Assembly: GCA_949987705.1 (NCBI GenBank)
Contig: OX465284.1
Coordinates: 117,719,052 to 117,783,051 of the forward strand
DNA from: Thereva unica
Taxonomy: Eukaryota; Arthropoda; Insecta; Diptera; Therevidae
DNA length: 64,000 bases
Direction of reading: 5' to 3'
Each line of letters begins with the position of its first letter. Within the stretch, counting starts at the first letter, position 1. Below are positions 47,285 to 60,325 of this stretch, piece after piece. The position numbers and the translations under genes are program-made. The notes under the pieces are model-generated. The model searched no databases, had not been told where the DNA came from, and saw nothing but the letters and a program-made list of their open reading frames with translations.

Positions 47285-48767
47285 ATGCAGTTCAAAGGTT
47301 TGCTGACTGGCCAAGTGCTGCTAGTAGTTTTCGGTGTAGTGTTTACGGCTCCAGTTCAAGACGGCAGTTCTAATAACTCCAATGCTGTGCTGAACGAGTC
47401 CGCAAGTTTGGTGAACTCTGTCGTGGACTTAAAGGTAGGTCAAGAACGCTGTAAGTGAACTTTCTGATGGCGATGGAACTTGTTTTGAGCGACAATGTCT
47501 CAGGTTTACGTAGCCTTTGACTTAATATGTTTATGACTAGTGGTTTTTATGAAGTGAATGGATTATCGGTTTTAATTGATCCTTGTATATAGGTCATGTC
47601 TGCATAATTGTTCCTCCAGTCCAGTTAACAGTAATCTGTAATTAAGTACCTACTACATTTTCAAGGATGATTTTTTATTTCCAGGCCAATCAAGTGACAC
47701 CACCAGAAACCGTTAAACTAGAAACAGAGGCATTGCCCTCGGCAATCTTGAGCATCTATGACAACAAGCAGCAGCAAACTGCAGACAGTATAAACGTGAT
47801 CTAGCCCTTTTCTAAATTTCATTCAAATTCTAACCAAACTCCACCAACAGGAAAAGCCCATCGTCGATACAATCAGAGAGGATGAAAAGTACGGAAACGA
47901 CGGCGAGCAATTCAATGTCCTCGGCCGCGCCATTGTCAATGGATACGAAGCGTTCGCCAAATTCCTCAACAGGTTAATCGATGTAAGTCAGGGTGATGTC
48001 CGTGTGTCGCAATCTAAGTTAAACGTCGCTGAAGAATGCCGCTGTTTTAACGACGTCGCTGATGATGACAGCAATTTCTTTATCATCTTGTCGTGTACTT
48101 TCACCTTAACTTGTTGATTTCGTGAGGGTTTTTCAATTGCTTTTTGTTGGTTTCAAATCCAGTAAAAACGATTGTTATGGCATCGAGAGTCGAAGTCATG
48201 AATCAGAAGCGCGTTGTCCACAGAGGATAGAAAGTGTTCAGAGATTTACGATGAATTGGACAGAGTCGTCTTGTTTCAAGTTCGGTTTGATTATTTCTCC
48301 TCTTACTAACAAGGCGATATTTGATCAAAGAATAAGCGAGGCGGGGTTTAAGTGAACAAACAAGAACATCAAGCGTTTTCTGAACGCAGTAGAAAGTGCG
48401 CAGCACACAATTCAGTGAAGATGTTCACAATTCTGCAAAGCTAAGAAATTACCGGTAATAACGAACATTTGGCAAAGGGCTATTTTCCATCCATCCATCC
48501 AATGGCGCTACAGCCCAAATCGAGCCTTGGCCTCCTCTAGGGCATTTCTCCAAGTTTGACGGTCCCTTGCAGCATGTCTCCAGTTCAGGATATTTTCGCA
48601 GACTGAATATTTTCTTAATAAAAACCCCATTTTAAAATGTGTAATTAATTAGTAACAAGATTTCGATATTTTTTTTCCAGACACCCGGCGATATTGCGAA
48701 AATGATTTCCAGGTCTATAACAGCCCAATTAGACAGTGTTGGTGCAAGGGTCGTGGGATTGGCTTAA
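47285..48767 (+). CDS. Small secreted protein, family not recognised
   Basis: Four exons join in frame: 47285-47434, 47685-47795, 47851-47982 and 48681-48767, about 159 residues. The N-terminus MQFKGLLTGQVLLVVFGVV followed by FTA|PVQ is a typical signal peptide with a probable cleavage after residue 22, so the mature protein of about 137 residues should be secreted. An Asn/Ser-rich stretch (DGSSNNSNAVLNESAS), which includes an NES sequon, is followed by an acidic/polar middle and an alpha-helical end (FNVLGRAIVNGYEAFAKFLN; MISRSITAQLDSVGARVVGL). There are no cysteines after the signal peptide. The donor of exon 2 (aac|gtgatc) is weak but is the only site near the stop that keeps frame. AATAAA lies at 49060-49065. 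I do not recognise the family. Confidence 0.82.
48486..48605 (-). mobile_element. LINE 3' tail in intron 3 of the secreted-protein gene
   Basis: The minus strand ends NWRHAARDRQTWRNALEEAK-ARFGL, stop, then tggatggatggatgg as tail. It is the same C-terminal pattern as the LINEs at 29601-30772 and 59840-60325. The 7-mer tattttc lies on both sides (48483-48489 and at about 48590) and might be a target duplication, but it is short and AT-rich. Confidence 0.65.
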
Positions 48768-49933
48768 CGCTGTACAAGTCTTCGTCTTATGGATTTGGTG
48801 CAAAGTGAGCCAAAATCCATTTTTCAATTAAATTTCATTCTACTCGTCACAAACGTAAAGTTTGATCTGCATACCAGCATTTGAAGCTGCAGTTATGCTG
48901 TTTGACAACAATTAAAAGTTCCGGGAGTCATTCCTGTCCTCATTGGAAAATAGATTTTGGAGCAACTTGCGCGATCTTCTACTACCTGGCTAAGCTGAGA
49001 AATTTTGCATAATTTTTCTTGACCTGTTTTCTATTAAATTATTATTACTTTGTTTTGTAAATAAAAGAACTTAAATTATGATTATTGTTTAGATAAAGTG
49101 TAGCTTCTAGATAAATTGAAAAGGCTGACACTTTCTTAAATGTTTTTTTTTGTTAACTTTTCCAAGTGTTAATTGAATGAAATAAATTTTTGTTTTGTTG
49201 TACGTTGCTTTGTCTCATCTCAAACTATTTCTTGCAGTACTATTGTATATATTCATAGACTTCAATCCTTTTCCGAAATGATATTTTAGCAAACAAGGTC
49301 CACTAGGATGTCCACTAACGTTGAGAAGTAAAATCCTTAATGCTACCGCTATTTTGGTGACTTGCACTTCATCCGCAGCTCTTCTTTTATTTACAAGGCG
49401 GGGGAACATAGAAAGCAAATCCAAGGCCGAGTTACTAGCATGTTTGTTAGCTTCGCTGTGCCGTTCCCCTCTCCTAACAATCTAAATCCTTTGCCCTGGA
49501 ATACTTCATCCAGCTCATTTCCAGCCTAGGCCGAAAAAGATTGACTTCAACAACGCATCTAACTGCTGCCCAACAGCAGGTTTTCTATTCTTCGAATTCG
49601 TTGAGATAATTGCTGCTCTCTCGATCGAGTCCAAAAGTACCGCAGCCATATCATTGGGTCATTGTACTACAACCCTATACATACTTCATATTTGCAGTCC
49701 AGACCGCATGAGAACGTTCACCAGTCTGCCTCGTGGCTTGCCTATTAGAATTGACTGTTCGAGTAATCGCCTGACACTCACAGAGAACATGAAGTGCAGA
49801 CTCACCCTCCTCAAGGTAAGGCCTGTAGGTGGGATCCTCCGCCCTTCAGTTTCGAGCAACAGGGAAATCGAGCTCATTCTTGATTGAGGACGCAATAATC
49901 GCATTGAATTCAACGCCACCAAAACGGAGCAAT
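48768..49933. other. 3' region of the secreted-protein gene and unassigned DNA
   Basis: Contains the probable 3' UTR (to about 49080). From 49200 to 49900 several minus-strand frames (for example 49686-49997) give a faint impression of a decayed coding element, but no diagnostic motif could be found. Confidence 0.4.
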
Positions 49934-50155
49934 GGCCCCTGTGCTGAAAGTCGAGACGTGATCCGTGACGAGTCCTTTGAGTTGAAGAAAGTGACATTTG
50001 AAGTCGAAATAAATTTTGAGCACAGGGGCCTAGAGTGGAAATGCTAAGTTGAGTTTAGGCTCCTGGACTGAAAGTCATAATTCTACTGAAACGTCACATT
50101 TTTCAACTTAAACGACTTCTCGTGTCGTAACGACTCGATTTTCAGCACAAGGGCC
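49934..50155. mobile_element. Short MITE, 222 bp, with long inverted repeats
   Basis: Left end ggcccctgtgctgaaagtcg; reverse complement of the right end ggcccttgtgctgaaaatcg. The two ends match over about 65 bases with scattered differences, leaving a small centre that itself contains gagcacaggggcct. Both outer flanks read aat, a possible 3-bp target duplication. There is no coding capacity. Confidence 0.75.
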
Positions 50156-50609
50156 AATATTTCACTTCTAACAAAAGCTGAGCCAATGTTCCTTCTGTGC
50201 CAGTGGCCAGTGTAAACGGCTCATTTACCTCTGTTGCTCACATTACGGGATAGGAGTTTGTACAAATAACAGAACAACTTGATTTTGGAGTAATTTTCCG
50301 CAGCACACATTCCCGAACTTGTTCAAAAACGAGGAATTCAAAGAGGCCGATTGCTTCTGAAGATAGGATTTTAATTTCTTCAGGTAAAGATCTTACGAAA
50401 TAATGTCTAAACATGTAAAAAAGTAGTCCGTGTCCTCGAAACCCTAGAACATGCTCCAATGGATGGTCTTACTCCTCATTCACGCTGCACCAGGAAATGC
50501 GCTACATACAACGGGGCAAGGAACACCAGATTCTCACAAATACATCAACTTTTATGGTAAAATGCATTATTCATGTATATATTTTCGGTGATGCAATAAA
50601 TTATACTTA

Positions 50610-51195
50610 ATTCACTTTATTGTCTGTAACAAGGTAACTGTTAATGTTCAGTTTAAAATAAGTGCAAAATAGCACGAAAACATTTCTGAATTAAAAACAT
50701 ACTCTAGTCCGCACGAGGTGCAGCGGTAGTTGCTTACTCAATCTAAAATCATACATTCATGCTGCCTTATTTACTAAATAGAGAATTTATAAATTAATTT
50801 CCTTAAGTTAAGCGTAAATATAAAAATATACAAAAATAAAACAAAGTAGTTAACAAAAATAATAAATAGTTGCTAAGTCTCTTACACTAGCTCTGATTCG
50901 ACGTCCGCTGGTTTGATTTCACTTAGACTAAATACGAAAGAGTTCGTAGCATAATATTCATTTGGCACATTTCGTCATATGTAATAAATATAAAACGTTT
51001 CCTCTCAACAATTCCCTAAAGTAGCCGAATGCTTTCGTCTTAACTTACGAGAAACAATTTAAAGTAAAACAAGAGTTGAAAATAAATAAAAAAATCAACG
51101 TTGATTGCTAAGACCTGAGATAAGTCCTAGCATGCCTTATCGACTTGGAATAACTTGTCTTTGTTTAGTTGTTTACTTAGAGCTTAACTGATATC
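50610..51195 (-). other. Probable 3' UTR of the tetraspanin gene
   Basis: AT-rich sequence following the tetraspanin stop on the minus strand. The reverse complement of TTTATT at 50626-50631 provides an AATAAA about 565 bases after the stop. Other AATAAA-like hexamers occur earlier, so the real end is uncertain. Confidence 0.45.
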
Positions 51196-54100
51196 CTAAT
51201 CTTCCCAGCTACTCGTTCTGGTAGCGGGGTCGATCGATGGAGAGTAGGATTTGTACGTGTGCGATTCTCGTTTGTGTTTGACCGTGCAGAACAACAACAT
51301 CGACGTAATTAGGCCAAACAGTTGTAAGAAGGCTATTACAAGGCCAATTGTACCTACAACGTGCAATCGCTGGGCGAACCAAATTTGCAGTGAGTGGGCG
51401 CATCCCTTGTCCCACCAAAGAGCTGGATTTTCTGATCTGAAAATAAAACAAATTAGTGCGTTTCCCGTTGACGAAGGAACGAACTTACTTTCCGCATTCA
51501 ACCTTTGTAAAGTCGTCTCCAGACCCTTCAGTGAGAATGCTCCTCTGTTCGTACAGTGGCCTGCAGCACGAGTCCGGAACCCACCTTTGGCCGGTCCATG
51601 CACTGATGTCGTACCAATCTTCGTAGGACGTCACCCCGCAGCATTGAAGCTAAAAATCAACAAGCCCAGTAATTAATCTTCAGATGCTGCAGTCGTTCCA
51701 AATGCAGCAAAATACGAACCGATTGCTGTAGATGGTCCCATATGGCAGCCACAGAAGGAGCCGCCAAAGCTCCCCTGTCCGTGGCGTTGTAGTGCTTCTC
51801 GATGCCAAAGCGCAGTTCATTAGCCAGAGTTCGTCCCAGGCCGCCTCGAAAGAGGAACGCAATTGATCCGAATAGGAACTCGCTCAGGAACAGAAGAACA
51901 ATCAAGATGAAGTACTACAATGGTAAAAAATAAGATTAAAATCAAGGTGTGTGCCGAAGTGACTCTTTGTACTGTTATCAAAAGGCAACGTGACTGGAAC
52001 CACGCTCCGCAACATCCGAAGAAAGAAACAACAAAACTCAAGATGCCGGCGGTGATGAATAGAGAGTCCGCACTTAGTCCCGCGTGGTCAGGCAATAGAG
52101 TGGCGTAGCCTTGGTAGGCCAGTCGCAGCCATGAACCCGCTCCGAGAAAGGCGCAGCCGCAAACCTAGAATTAGAGAAGAATTTACCTAGTTACAAAAAT
52201 GTGTCCATTGCCGCGATTAAAGCTTGAAAGTGGGTAAGAGCAATTAATCCAGCTCTGCGAGGCACTTGAAAGCGACGAGCGCCCAGTTCCCTACTGTGCA
52301 GGTAGAGTTACACCTCAAGCAAGCAAATCCGAAAAATGGCAAATGCGATATCTTCGGTGATTGAATATTGCCCGTCCGAAGGGCGCTGCTGCCTGAAAAG
52401 TGCTTACCACCGAAACTAAAGCAATTAATTTACAAATTTTCATTGATATTGCACAACCCTTGCCGCAGAGTCAGACACCATATGCCCTCGTTGCTGCTCA
52501 TTTCTCTTGAACCCTCACCTAATGACTCCTAATTAATTCATGTCACATAATGTGTCAACCCACACCTAAACCCGTGCTACCCCGGCACAACCCCAAGTGA
52601 AGGGACCCGGGAGATAAGCCCTTACTTGGGCGCAAGGAGGCTTGCTGTCAGGAATGTCCTACAAATCCAATCTTACACACTCGCCCTGTTTGTGTATCAC
52701 AAGGACGATAATGCGATTTTCGTCGGCGCGTGGAAATGGCTGGGAGATGTTTGATTTTCAATTAATTACAACTCCACGGAGTTAAATCAACAGGAAGGAG
52801 GTGATTGTTATCCGGGAGGTTCTTGCACCAAGGCACTTGGGTTGAGGAGGGTGGACGCTCTTCTCGGTGTGATGACTGCAGTCAAAGGCGCTGTTCTTTC
52901 CGAAAGTGATGATATCCGAAGTTGTTGTCTAGAAGCACTCACTGCATCCGTCCCAACCTACTGCAGTCCCGGTAAGAAGGGATCATTTGATTGTGTCGTC
53001 AGCGGGAGCCCATCAAGAGATCGCATTTCACAGCAGCACTGTCGTGTTGTGGATGCGTGGTGAACGGGCGTCCGTTGCTCTCCTAAGTAGAACGGGTTCA
53101 TAGCACGCAGCGGAATTCCCTTGTTGGACGCAGTGCTCGTAGCATATGCACATATGCAAGCCGATCTGGTTGCGGCTCGTTGCGGATAAAATAAAAGATT
53201 CCATCTGAAGCCAGCAACTGCAACCTGGGCGCTCCGTGCAAGACCAGAATCTATTAAATTTCGAGTTTCCAGCTCAAAACCTGTTGTCACTCCCGTACCT
53301 AAATTTTCCTTCCACTTTGCCCCGTGAAAACAATAAAATCTTTGAGAATAATTGCGGTAGGGCATGGAAGTGTTACTGTTTTGTAGGGGAGGCTTGTAGG
53401 AAACTGGTTCATGGTCGGATAATAATAACTCACGCCGCAGCTGCACGGAGCTCCACTGAGAACGCGCTCCTCAAGCCTCGAGGCGCCCCCAATTCTTTTG
53501 ACAATGACCACTTGTGACTTTTCCAAGAACAGGCGAGTACTTGGCTGCTAAAAGTTCGGAAAGTGACATCGCTCGCCACCTAAATTGGAACACCACGTTT
53601 TTATATGGATTCTCAGTCACGAATCCGAACTTGACCACTTTATTCGAAGGCACCAAGACTCTCGTTCGAATTCCCAGCGCTTTGTTGCTGAAAGCGAAAG
53701 GCTGTTGACCCTAGACGAAGTCTATTTTGGGAGTCGCTCTGGGTCGGTCAATTGAGGCAGCCCTCTGAACTGCTCTTCTCCTGCTCGAAATGTTCATAAT
53801 TAATGAATCTTCCACGAAGCATATTAACAAATCTTCGCGCCATTATTTAGACACTTCTTCTTCGCTGTCTTCGCTCATCTTATCAAGCGCGAGCCACCTA
53901 ACGTGAAGTGCTGGTGCTACTTCGTAAGGGCCACCAGCGCTCTGCCGACGGGAACCGGGAACCGGGGGAACGATTCGATTTCGTAGTCACTGCATGCCCG
54001 GTGCTACCAAATGTTGACTTCATTGCGATACAAAGGCACATGCGCCGTTTGCATTAGAATCAGTCCGGTAAGCTGCGCGCCAATTGAAAGCATCAGATCA

Positions 54101-54893
54101 GGACAAAATTCGAGGAGAGTTCGTCGCTATTTTGGGATAGTCTCGCGCGAAGGTGACTACGTTTCGTCGCGAGGTTCTCCTTGTGAGTTTCTTTCCGCGT
54201 TCATTTCGAGTTGTTTACATTTCGATCACGAGCAACGAGAAACGGTTATCTTCTGGTGGGATTTTGCTGATTTATTGACCGTTTTCGGCCATTTCTGCGT
54301 TTACACGCGGCGAGAATGTGATTCATGCATAAATAGCTTATTCAGAAAAAAGACAGAAGAGTAATTTTTTGGAGATATTATTGCTGCATGTGTTAAATAA
54401 TAGAAAACTGGATTTTACTCGTTTTTAGTCCCAGCGCCATCTTGGTTTCATAACGTGTGTTAATTAACAAGCTGAGCCCATCGAGTTCCTCCAATTAAAT
54501 TAAAAACTGCAACTCACGGAAATAAGGTCTCATCTTGCATTGCATGCAACAAATATTCAAATTGACGGCTTTCTCACGGCGATTCCTAATAAAATCCTTG
54601 TTAAAAGACAAGATAACCCATCCTTGCGATAATCCCTTTTTGAAGTTTTCCATATCGGTAGAGTCTTCGCCAAGGCATACAAATTACCGCAACGGAAAGC
54701 GTTCGCACAAGCAATCACGCATAACTGTCTCACGCCTACTCAGCTAAGAAGCAAGCACCATTCCCGGGACTCGGTGAAGAGGTTTCTCAAGGACCTGCAA
54801 TGTACATACCCACACAGTTACAAAACTTACCCAGAGAACAATGTTGAGCCAACAGAACGTCCTGCGTATGCATGTGTAGCCGGTCTTCCCCAT
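51196..54893 (-). CDS. Tsp5D: Tetraspanin (Tsp5D-like, TSPAN4/9/18 group)
   Basis: Tetraspanins are four-pass membrane organisers. Five coding exons join in frame: 54893-54831, 52164-51973, 51914-51720, 51649-51489 and 51436-51196, 283 residues. Exon 1 gives MGKTGYTCIRRTFCWLNIVL (cytoplasmic start and beginning of TM1). TM2 is in SLFITAGILSFVVSFFGCCG and TM3 in YFILIVLLFLSEFLFGSIAF. The large loop has the CCG motif (residues 153-155), a later CC pair, two further cysteines (ECGK, WWDKGC) and an N-glycosylation site (HYNATD). TM4 is GTIGLVIAFLQLFGLITSML. The tail ends RTSSWED. The donor after exon 3 (tcg|gttcgt) is weak. An acceptor (gttttcag) lies immediately before the ATG, so at least one 5' untranslated exon lies to the right. 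The symbol is from remembered resemblance, not from a search. Confidence 0.92.
52165..54830 (-). other. First coding intron of the tetraspanin gene
   Basis: 2.7 kb between exons 1 and 2. The frame at 52958-53446 (162 codons, minus strand) has no motif and no useful splice sites. No mobile element was recognised. Confidence 0.6.
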
Positions 54894-57800
54894 CTGAAAA
54901 CAGGAAATGAGCATTGAAATATTTGGAAAAATGCTGTTATCGTATTTGTCTAGCCTAGATTGGACGTAGATGGGAGTATCTCAAACACGCAACCCCGAGC
55001 ACTCCCCAATACAACGGCGTCACAAATTGGCGTAATTAACTGAGTTCGAAATCATCGCCTAAGTGTTGTGTGTTTTCGCCAAAGGAAGCTACGTTCTATC
55101 CCCAGAATCACATTTAGGGGCAATTTCCATACTGCCAGAGTGTCGAAAGTTGGAACATGTCGTTTCAGAAGCGATTAAATGAACACTTGAAGCCCCTTTT
55201 AACAGCGGCTAATTAAGACGACTTTATAGTGACTGCAGCCGAGACTCCGCTTGTTGGGCTCCGCTTTAATCCTAGTGGACCTCACGATTGCGACGACAAT
55301 GCCCATTGTGCCACCATTTAAATCTGGAGCCACTTCTGCAGAATTCGATTACAGCACGTTAATGTGGAGTGATGAATGTGTCTTTCGTAATGTTCTGGTC
55401 AAAAGGCAAGACAAGCAATCGGCAGTCGCACTGAAATGGAGAGAGAAAGGCTCAAGTGCACGTTCGCGGAATGATATCACACTCGACGTGGAATTGACGT
55501 ACGTTATTAGGCCCGCGAGATGTGTGGCAATGGTCGTGTTTGATTGTTGCGAAGTGTTCTCTTATTACATTATCTAAATGTATTTATTGCATTAATTTAA
55601 CTCTGAGGGATACAAAACATAAACGATGCCAGCGTAGGGAGGACGTCGCTGTGTAAAGTGTCATTTTAATTTTGTCCTCTTTGAAATTTGAACTAATGAG
55701 TGGATATATAAAAACTTGGACTATGAAATGACAGTAAGCACTACCATGCAAGTCGAAGTACGCTTCTTCTTCAAGTGTCGCTACAGTCCTTGAAGTCTCT
55801 TCTTCTAGTCGTCTCTACCCGCTTCTGCTTCATGTTGGCCTACCATTAAAATTCAAGCAAGCATTCTTACCTCAGATGTTCGTACACCATGTTTATTCTA
55901 ACATGCCATTCGTTTTCCTTAATCCTTGCATGTCCAACTACTCATGGTGGAAATTCCCTCTTGAAGACTTTGAGTTTCTGTTTACTTACTTAATGTCCGA
56001 GGTGCAGAACACTAGCATAAAACTGATATTTGCAACTTTTCATTTTACGCTCTGGCATATTGTTTTCGGGGTCACCACCACTTCGGTTATCTGTTGCTTC
56101 CTGTTTTAGAGTTCTTTGAACTCCCTGGAGTCACTTCTACCACATCTCTTCGACACTGCTAGGTATACCATCGTCTTGTCTAACTGCAAAAACTCCTATC
56201 CTCTTTGCTTTTTTAATGTTTTTAATTGCACGGAGTCTCTTCTGAGTCTCGTTGCTCGTTTCTTCGCCTTCAACTTCCCAGAAACTAGGCAGAGATCGGT
56301 GTCTACATTCGCTCCTCAGTAACTCCTTACATACATTATGCCGTTTCTATGGCTCATATTAACTAGAACATGCTCAATTTGTTTATGGTGTGTACCATTA
56401 GGTGACGACCGCGCGAACTTTGTGTATATTCTTATGAAAGAACCAGGCGCTAGAGTTGAGCCGGACTTACACGAGGCAGTACATTTGTCCCTTACACGAA
56501 GGCAAATTGTATTGAGGCCTCTAGTGTGTGTAATGTCCCGTTTCAAAAATAATGTTCTACAACCCTTTCTATGAGCGTGCATCGAGATAAATTCTGAAGC
56601 TGGAGAGATATATCTTACTTTTGAGGTAGTGAAATTTTGTACTGGAGTCATTTCATACTTTTTTTTGAGGAAGTGAAATTTCCAACAAGAAACGAGGTGA
56701 GGCAAGATTGTAAAATATAAATATACATTGTGAAGTCGTAGCTTCCATACCTGTTCTGAGGCAGTTTAATGCATATTAGATACAAACTCGTAAAAACCTC
56801 TTCATTTGTATCTGTTTTCTTTCTTTTTTATTTTGCTTGTTTTTTGTCATTTTGGCATTACAATAGCACCTCGCCTCATTTGAAGTATGACATTATACTG
56901 GCTCAAACGAAAAAAGAGGCACCTCTTACAAGCTCATTTTATAATCGTGCCCTACTCAACACTACCAGGCGCCTAGCTATTGCTAACGTTCTTGCCAATG
57001 CGAATTCAGCCATTTTGCTCCCGTTATTGTTACACGTAATCGAAACTTGAAAACTTACAAATTGGGATTAAGATAACTGACACATTGCATCATAAGATTC
57101 CCGAAGCACAGTTTGGGATCTGATATCTATGCACCATGCGTCATATGCAGCCACTACAAAACTTCACTGTACATGCTCAGTCGTGCATACATGGAAGTAA
57201 TTAAAAATAATCTCAGCTTGAAGACGTTAGAATGTGTTCAAGCCTCACAAAAGAATCAATTTAATAGTTCCCAACTTTCTTTTCAACTCAGCTCTAAACT
57301 CTATTCGACATCCGATATCAATACCAAAAGCACTGCTGACGAATGTGTTCCTTGGCGGTCCCCTTTTTTCCTAGGTCCTTTTTTTACTGTACAAAGGCGA
57401 GTAACCCAGTTCCATTGTCTTCCAGGGATTACTAGAGCGGGCTCTATCATAGATTCAGATGTATTCCGGATTCCACCATTCTCCTTCATTTCACGTCAAC
57501 GTTGGGCACAAGTTCATTAAACGGTTGGAAAAGTTCAAACTCATGTTTTCGCGCCTAATCATTAATTAAAACTCGAAAGTCTCAATTGCCACAAATGACG
57601 AAACAGCTCAAATCCTCGGCTCCCGCTTTGGGAGCTTCAATACTCCTCGCCACCACAGCCGCTGGTGGGGCCTTAATTAAGGCAAAAGTGATAAAAACTT
57701 TGCTCGTGGCCACGAAGAAATTTCACTTTTTATTTTTCTGTTGTAGAAGTTCGGTTCTGTTCAGGTCCGCCGATTCCCTCGGTGCCTTGGCAAGTAGATC

Positions 57801-59839
57801 TGGCGAATTCTGAAGCCGCAGCGCCATTGAGGCCTAGGCACCACCAGGCTGCCCGAAATTAGAAAACGACCAAGACACACTTCATCGGCGAGTTGAGTTG
57901 AGTCGAATTGAGGAAATTAAACTCAAGATTTCGTGGAACGTGTGAAATTTCACGTTCATCGATCGACCCACTTGGCGGCTTGTTCCGCTGCCTTGCTCCG
58001 CTGTCCTGCATTTCAGTGTTTTGTTATTAAACGTCGGCGGCACAAATTTCGCTGGTTTCCATTTTGATAACAAGAGCGGAGCACAATGGCCGTGCCCGAT
58101 GTTTCTGTGCCTCGAGTTAATTTATCGCGCTGTTGTTATTATTAAGCAACATTTTATCCGCTCCCACCCATGCCCCAGGATTGAATTGTGCCCCTTGTCA
58201 CCCTGGCTGAGAGCTTGTTATTCAAACATATCGGTTATATAACTCCACCAAAGAACTGCCAGCAGCCCTTTCGGCGGCACGGCGTGCTCCCCCAATTACT
58301 CCTACGGTGGCGGGAACTGATACACTGACCCATCTAACGGGCCGTGGTGTAACGGAGCCGCGATCATCTGCCCCGCGTCTATTTTTATTAACGATGAAAA
58401 TTTTGATTAAAATTTATGACAAAAAATTGCTCCGCAAACTTGTGATTGACTCTCGTTAAAGCACTTCCTCAGCTCAGGGGCGGAAAGCGCTCCGCAGCAT
58501 TCCCATGGACCAATTTACTGCTGGCACAGCTGAGGTGGAGCCTTCGCTGCTCTGCTGCCAACTCCACTCATCACTGCAACCGCGGGACTCATTTACCTAA
58601 AGACTTACACAGAAGAGCTGCAGTTGCTGGAAAACGCATCGCCTTCGCCTGGCGGTGAGCAGTATGGAGGAATTTCGAAAGAATCGGCTCAATTTCCCAC
58701 ACCTGTTTTTTTTAATTTTAGCATTTACCTGGTGTGAAATTTTCTGCTTGATTCTCAGGCGGCGCGCTGCAATCGCAGTTATTCGGTGGAGTGTGGAGCG
58801 TGTTACGTGACCGAACTTAATTACGCTCGCAGTACACCACGTAACCGACGGGCGATAAGCAGATAAAGAACGCGGGTTTTAATCTTAAACTGTTGCGCAG
58901 ATGAAGGAGCACTTTCCTCCCTGCCGTAAATCTCCTCTTCCGCTCTCGGGCGTTCTTTTCGTTCCTTCGGAGCTCATTAGCCGCTCATTGGGCTTTTAAT
59001 TAAAATGTAATTAATGGCAGCTCGAAGTGTTCGGCACACCTTCCGCGCGCTTTCATGCTCTCATCTACTGACTCTGGTCGTCGTTACGATAAGCTCCCAG
59101 CCCCGCAAGTTTTTTGTTGGAGATTTCCGGCCCGAGCTCCGAATTGTTGTGCCGCGTTACGTAATGGGGCTACAAACCCAATACCTAGATAACTGTGAAG
59201 CACGTTAACTCCGGAGCCGCCATTGAAGGTGGCATCAAGCCAGAGAGGCCATTAACAAGATGGAGGGCACCGTGTAGCCCGTGATTACTTTGGGATTAAA
59301 GACTCGATTAGTCCAGGTAACTGCGGAGCGAGCAGCTACAACACACAGTTGGATGAGGATTTGCTGTGCCGCTGGCAAGGTTAACAACCTGTTGGCGTTT
59401 GGGTATTTCGTTGGCTTATTTTGAATGTTCCTCAATGAATATTCGTTGATGGTCGTGTTGCCTTACTTTAAAATACGCAATAAAGATTAAACCAAGTATT
59501 AAGCTGTAGCAGTCCGCATCAAGCGCCGCTGCAGCAATGTGAAAAGATTAAAGAATCCCCACAATCAGCTGCTCGTACTACTCCATTGTCTTCGATTAAG
59601 CTGAGGCATTCGTTGCCTACATTTAAAATAATTATTTACCATAGAACTGGATCTCCGCTTCAACAAGAAGTGGGGATATCGAAGTTACGGTTATCAGGAT
59701 ACGAAGTATGCACATACGCTCTATGTGAATGTTATCCAATTCAATATCGAACGCAATTGCAGTTGCAAAGTGAAATTCTCACAGAAAACTGCAATTAAGC
59801 GATCTCATATCAGTTTTGAAATAGTAAATTTCACTATTC
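54894..59839. other. Upstream region or 5' UTR intron of the tetraspanin gene
   Basis: No coding exon or repeat could be supported. The untranslated first exon of the tetraspanin gene should be here or further right. Frames at 56769-57520 (+) carry no recognisable motif. Confidence 0.45.
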
Positions 59840-60325
59840 CGATTCTTTTTCCATCCAATGGAGTATAAATCGAGCCTTGGTGTCCTCTAGGAGAGTTCTC
59901 CAGGTTTCACGACCCCTTGCAGCCTGTCTCCAGGTGCGAATGTTGGGCACTGTGTCTACGTCGGCCGTCATAGAATCTTTCCATCTCCGCTAGGTCTTCT
60001 TACGAATTTGCTGCCAACATGTGTCGTTTTGGAATACGATTGTTCTCCGCCGTGATTACGTAGCCGGCAAGTCTTAGTCTGTTAATTTTTTTATTGAGAG
60101 TCTGGGTCGTCAAAACTTTCAAACGACTCGCTGTTGCATCTCCTTCGTCATACTCCATCCTGTCTCGTTCCTCTATGTCACTGAGTTATAGTGCAAGTCT
60201 CGCTGCCATAGCTCAATACTGGCTGTATTACTAATGGGAAGAGTGATAGTTTCGTTTTTCTGTTTACAAGTATTGAGTGCAGTAAAAGATAAGTATTATC
60301 TGCGGTAAGACCTATGGAGTGCGAC
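59840..60325 (-). pseudogene. LINE relic (GAA-tail/RTE-like group), minus strand
   Basis: Read on the minus strand with frame changes: NRKTKLSLFPLVIQPVLSYG-SETCT, RLRLAGYVITAENNRIPKRH, RWKDSMTADVDTVPNIRTWR, QAARGRETWRTLLEDTKARF. The order and spacing match the C-terminal half of the LINE at 29601-30772. The 3' end is followed by ggatggaaaaag as tail. It carries several stops and is inactive. Confidence 0.75.

Noticed and set aside
52958..53446. 162-codon minus-strand frame within the first tetraspanin intron
   Set aside because: No transmembrane or other motif, no frame-compatible splice sites joining the tetraspanin coding exons, and the tetraspanin is complete without it.
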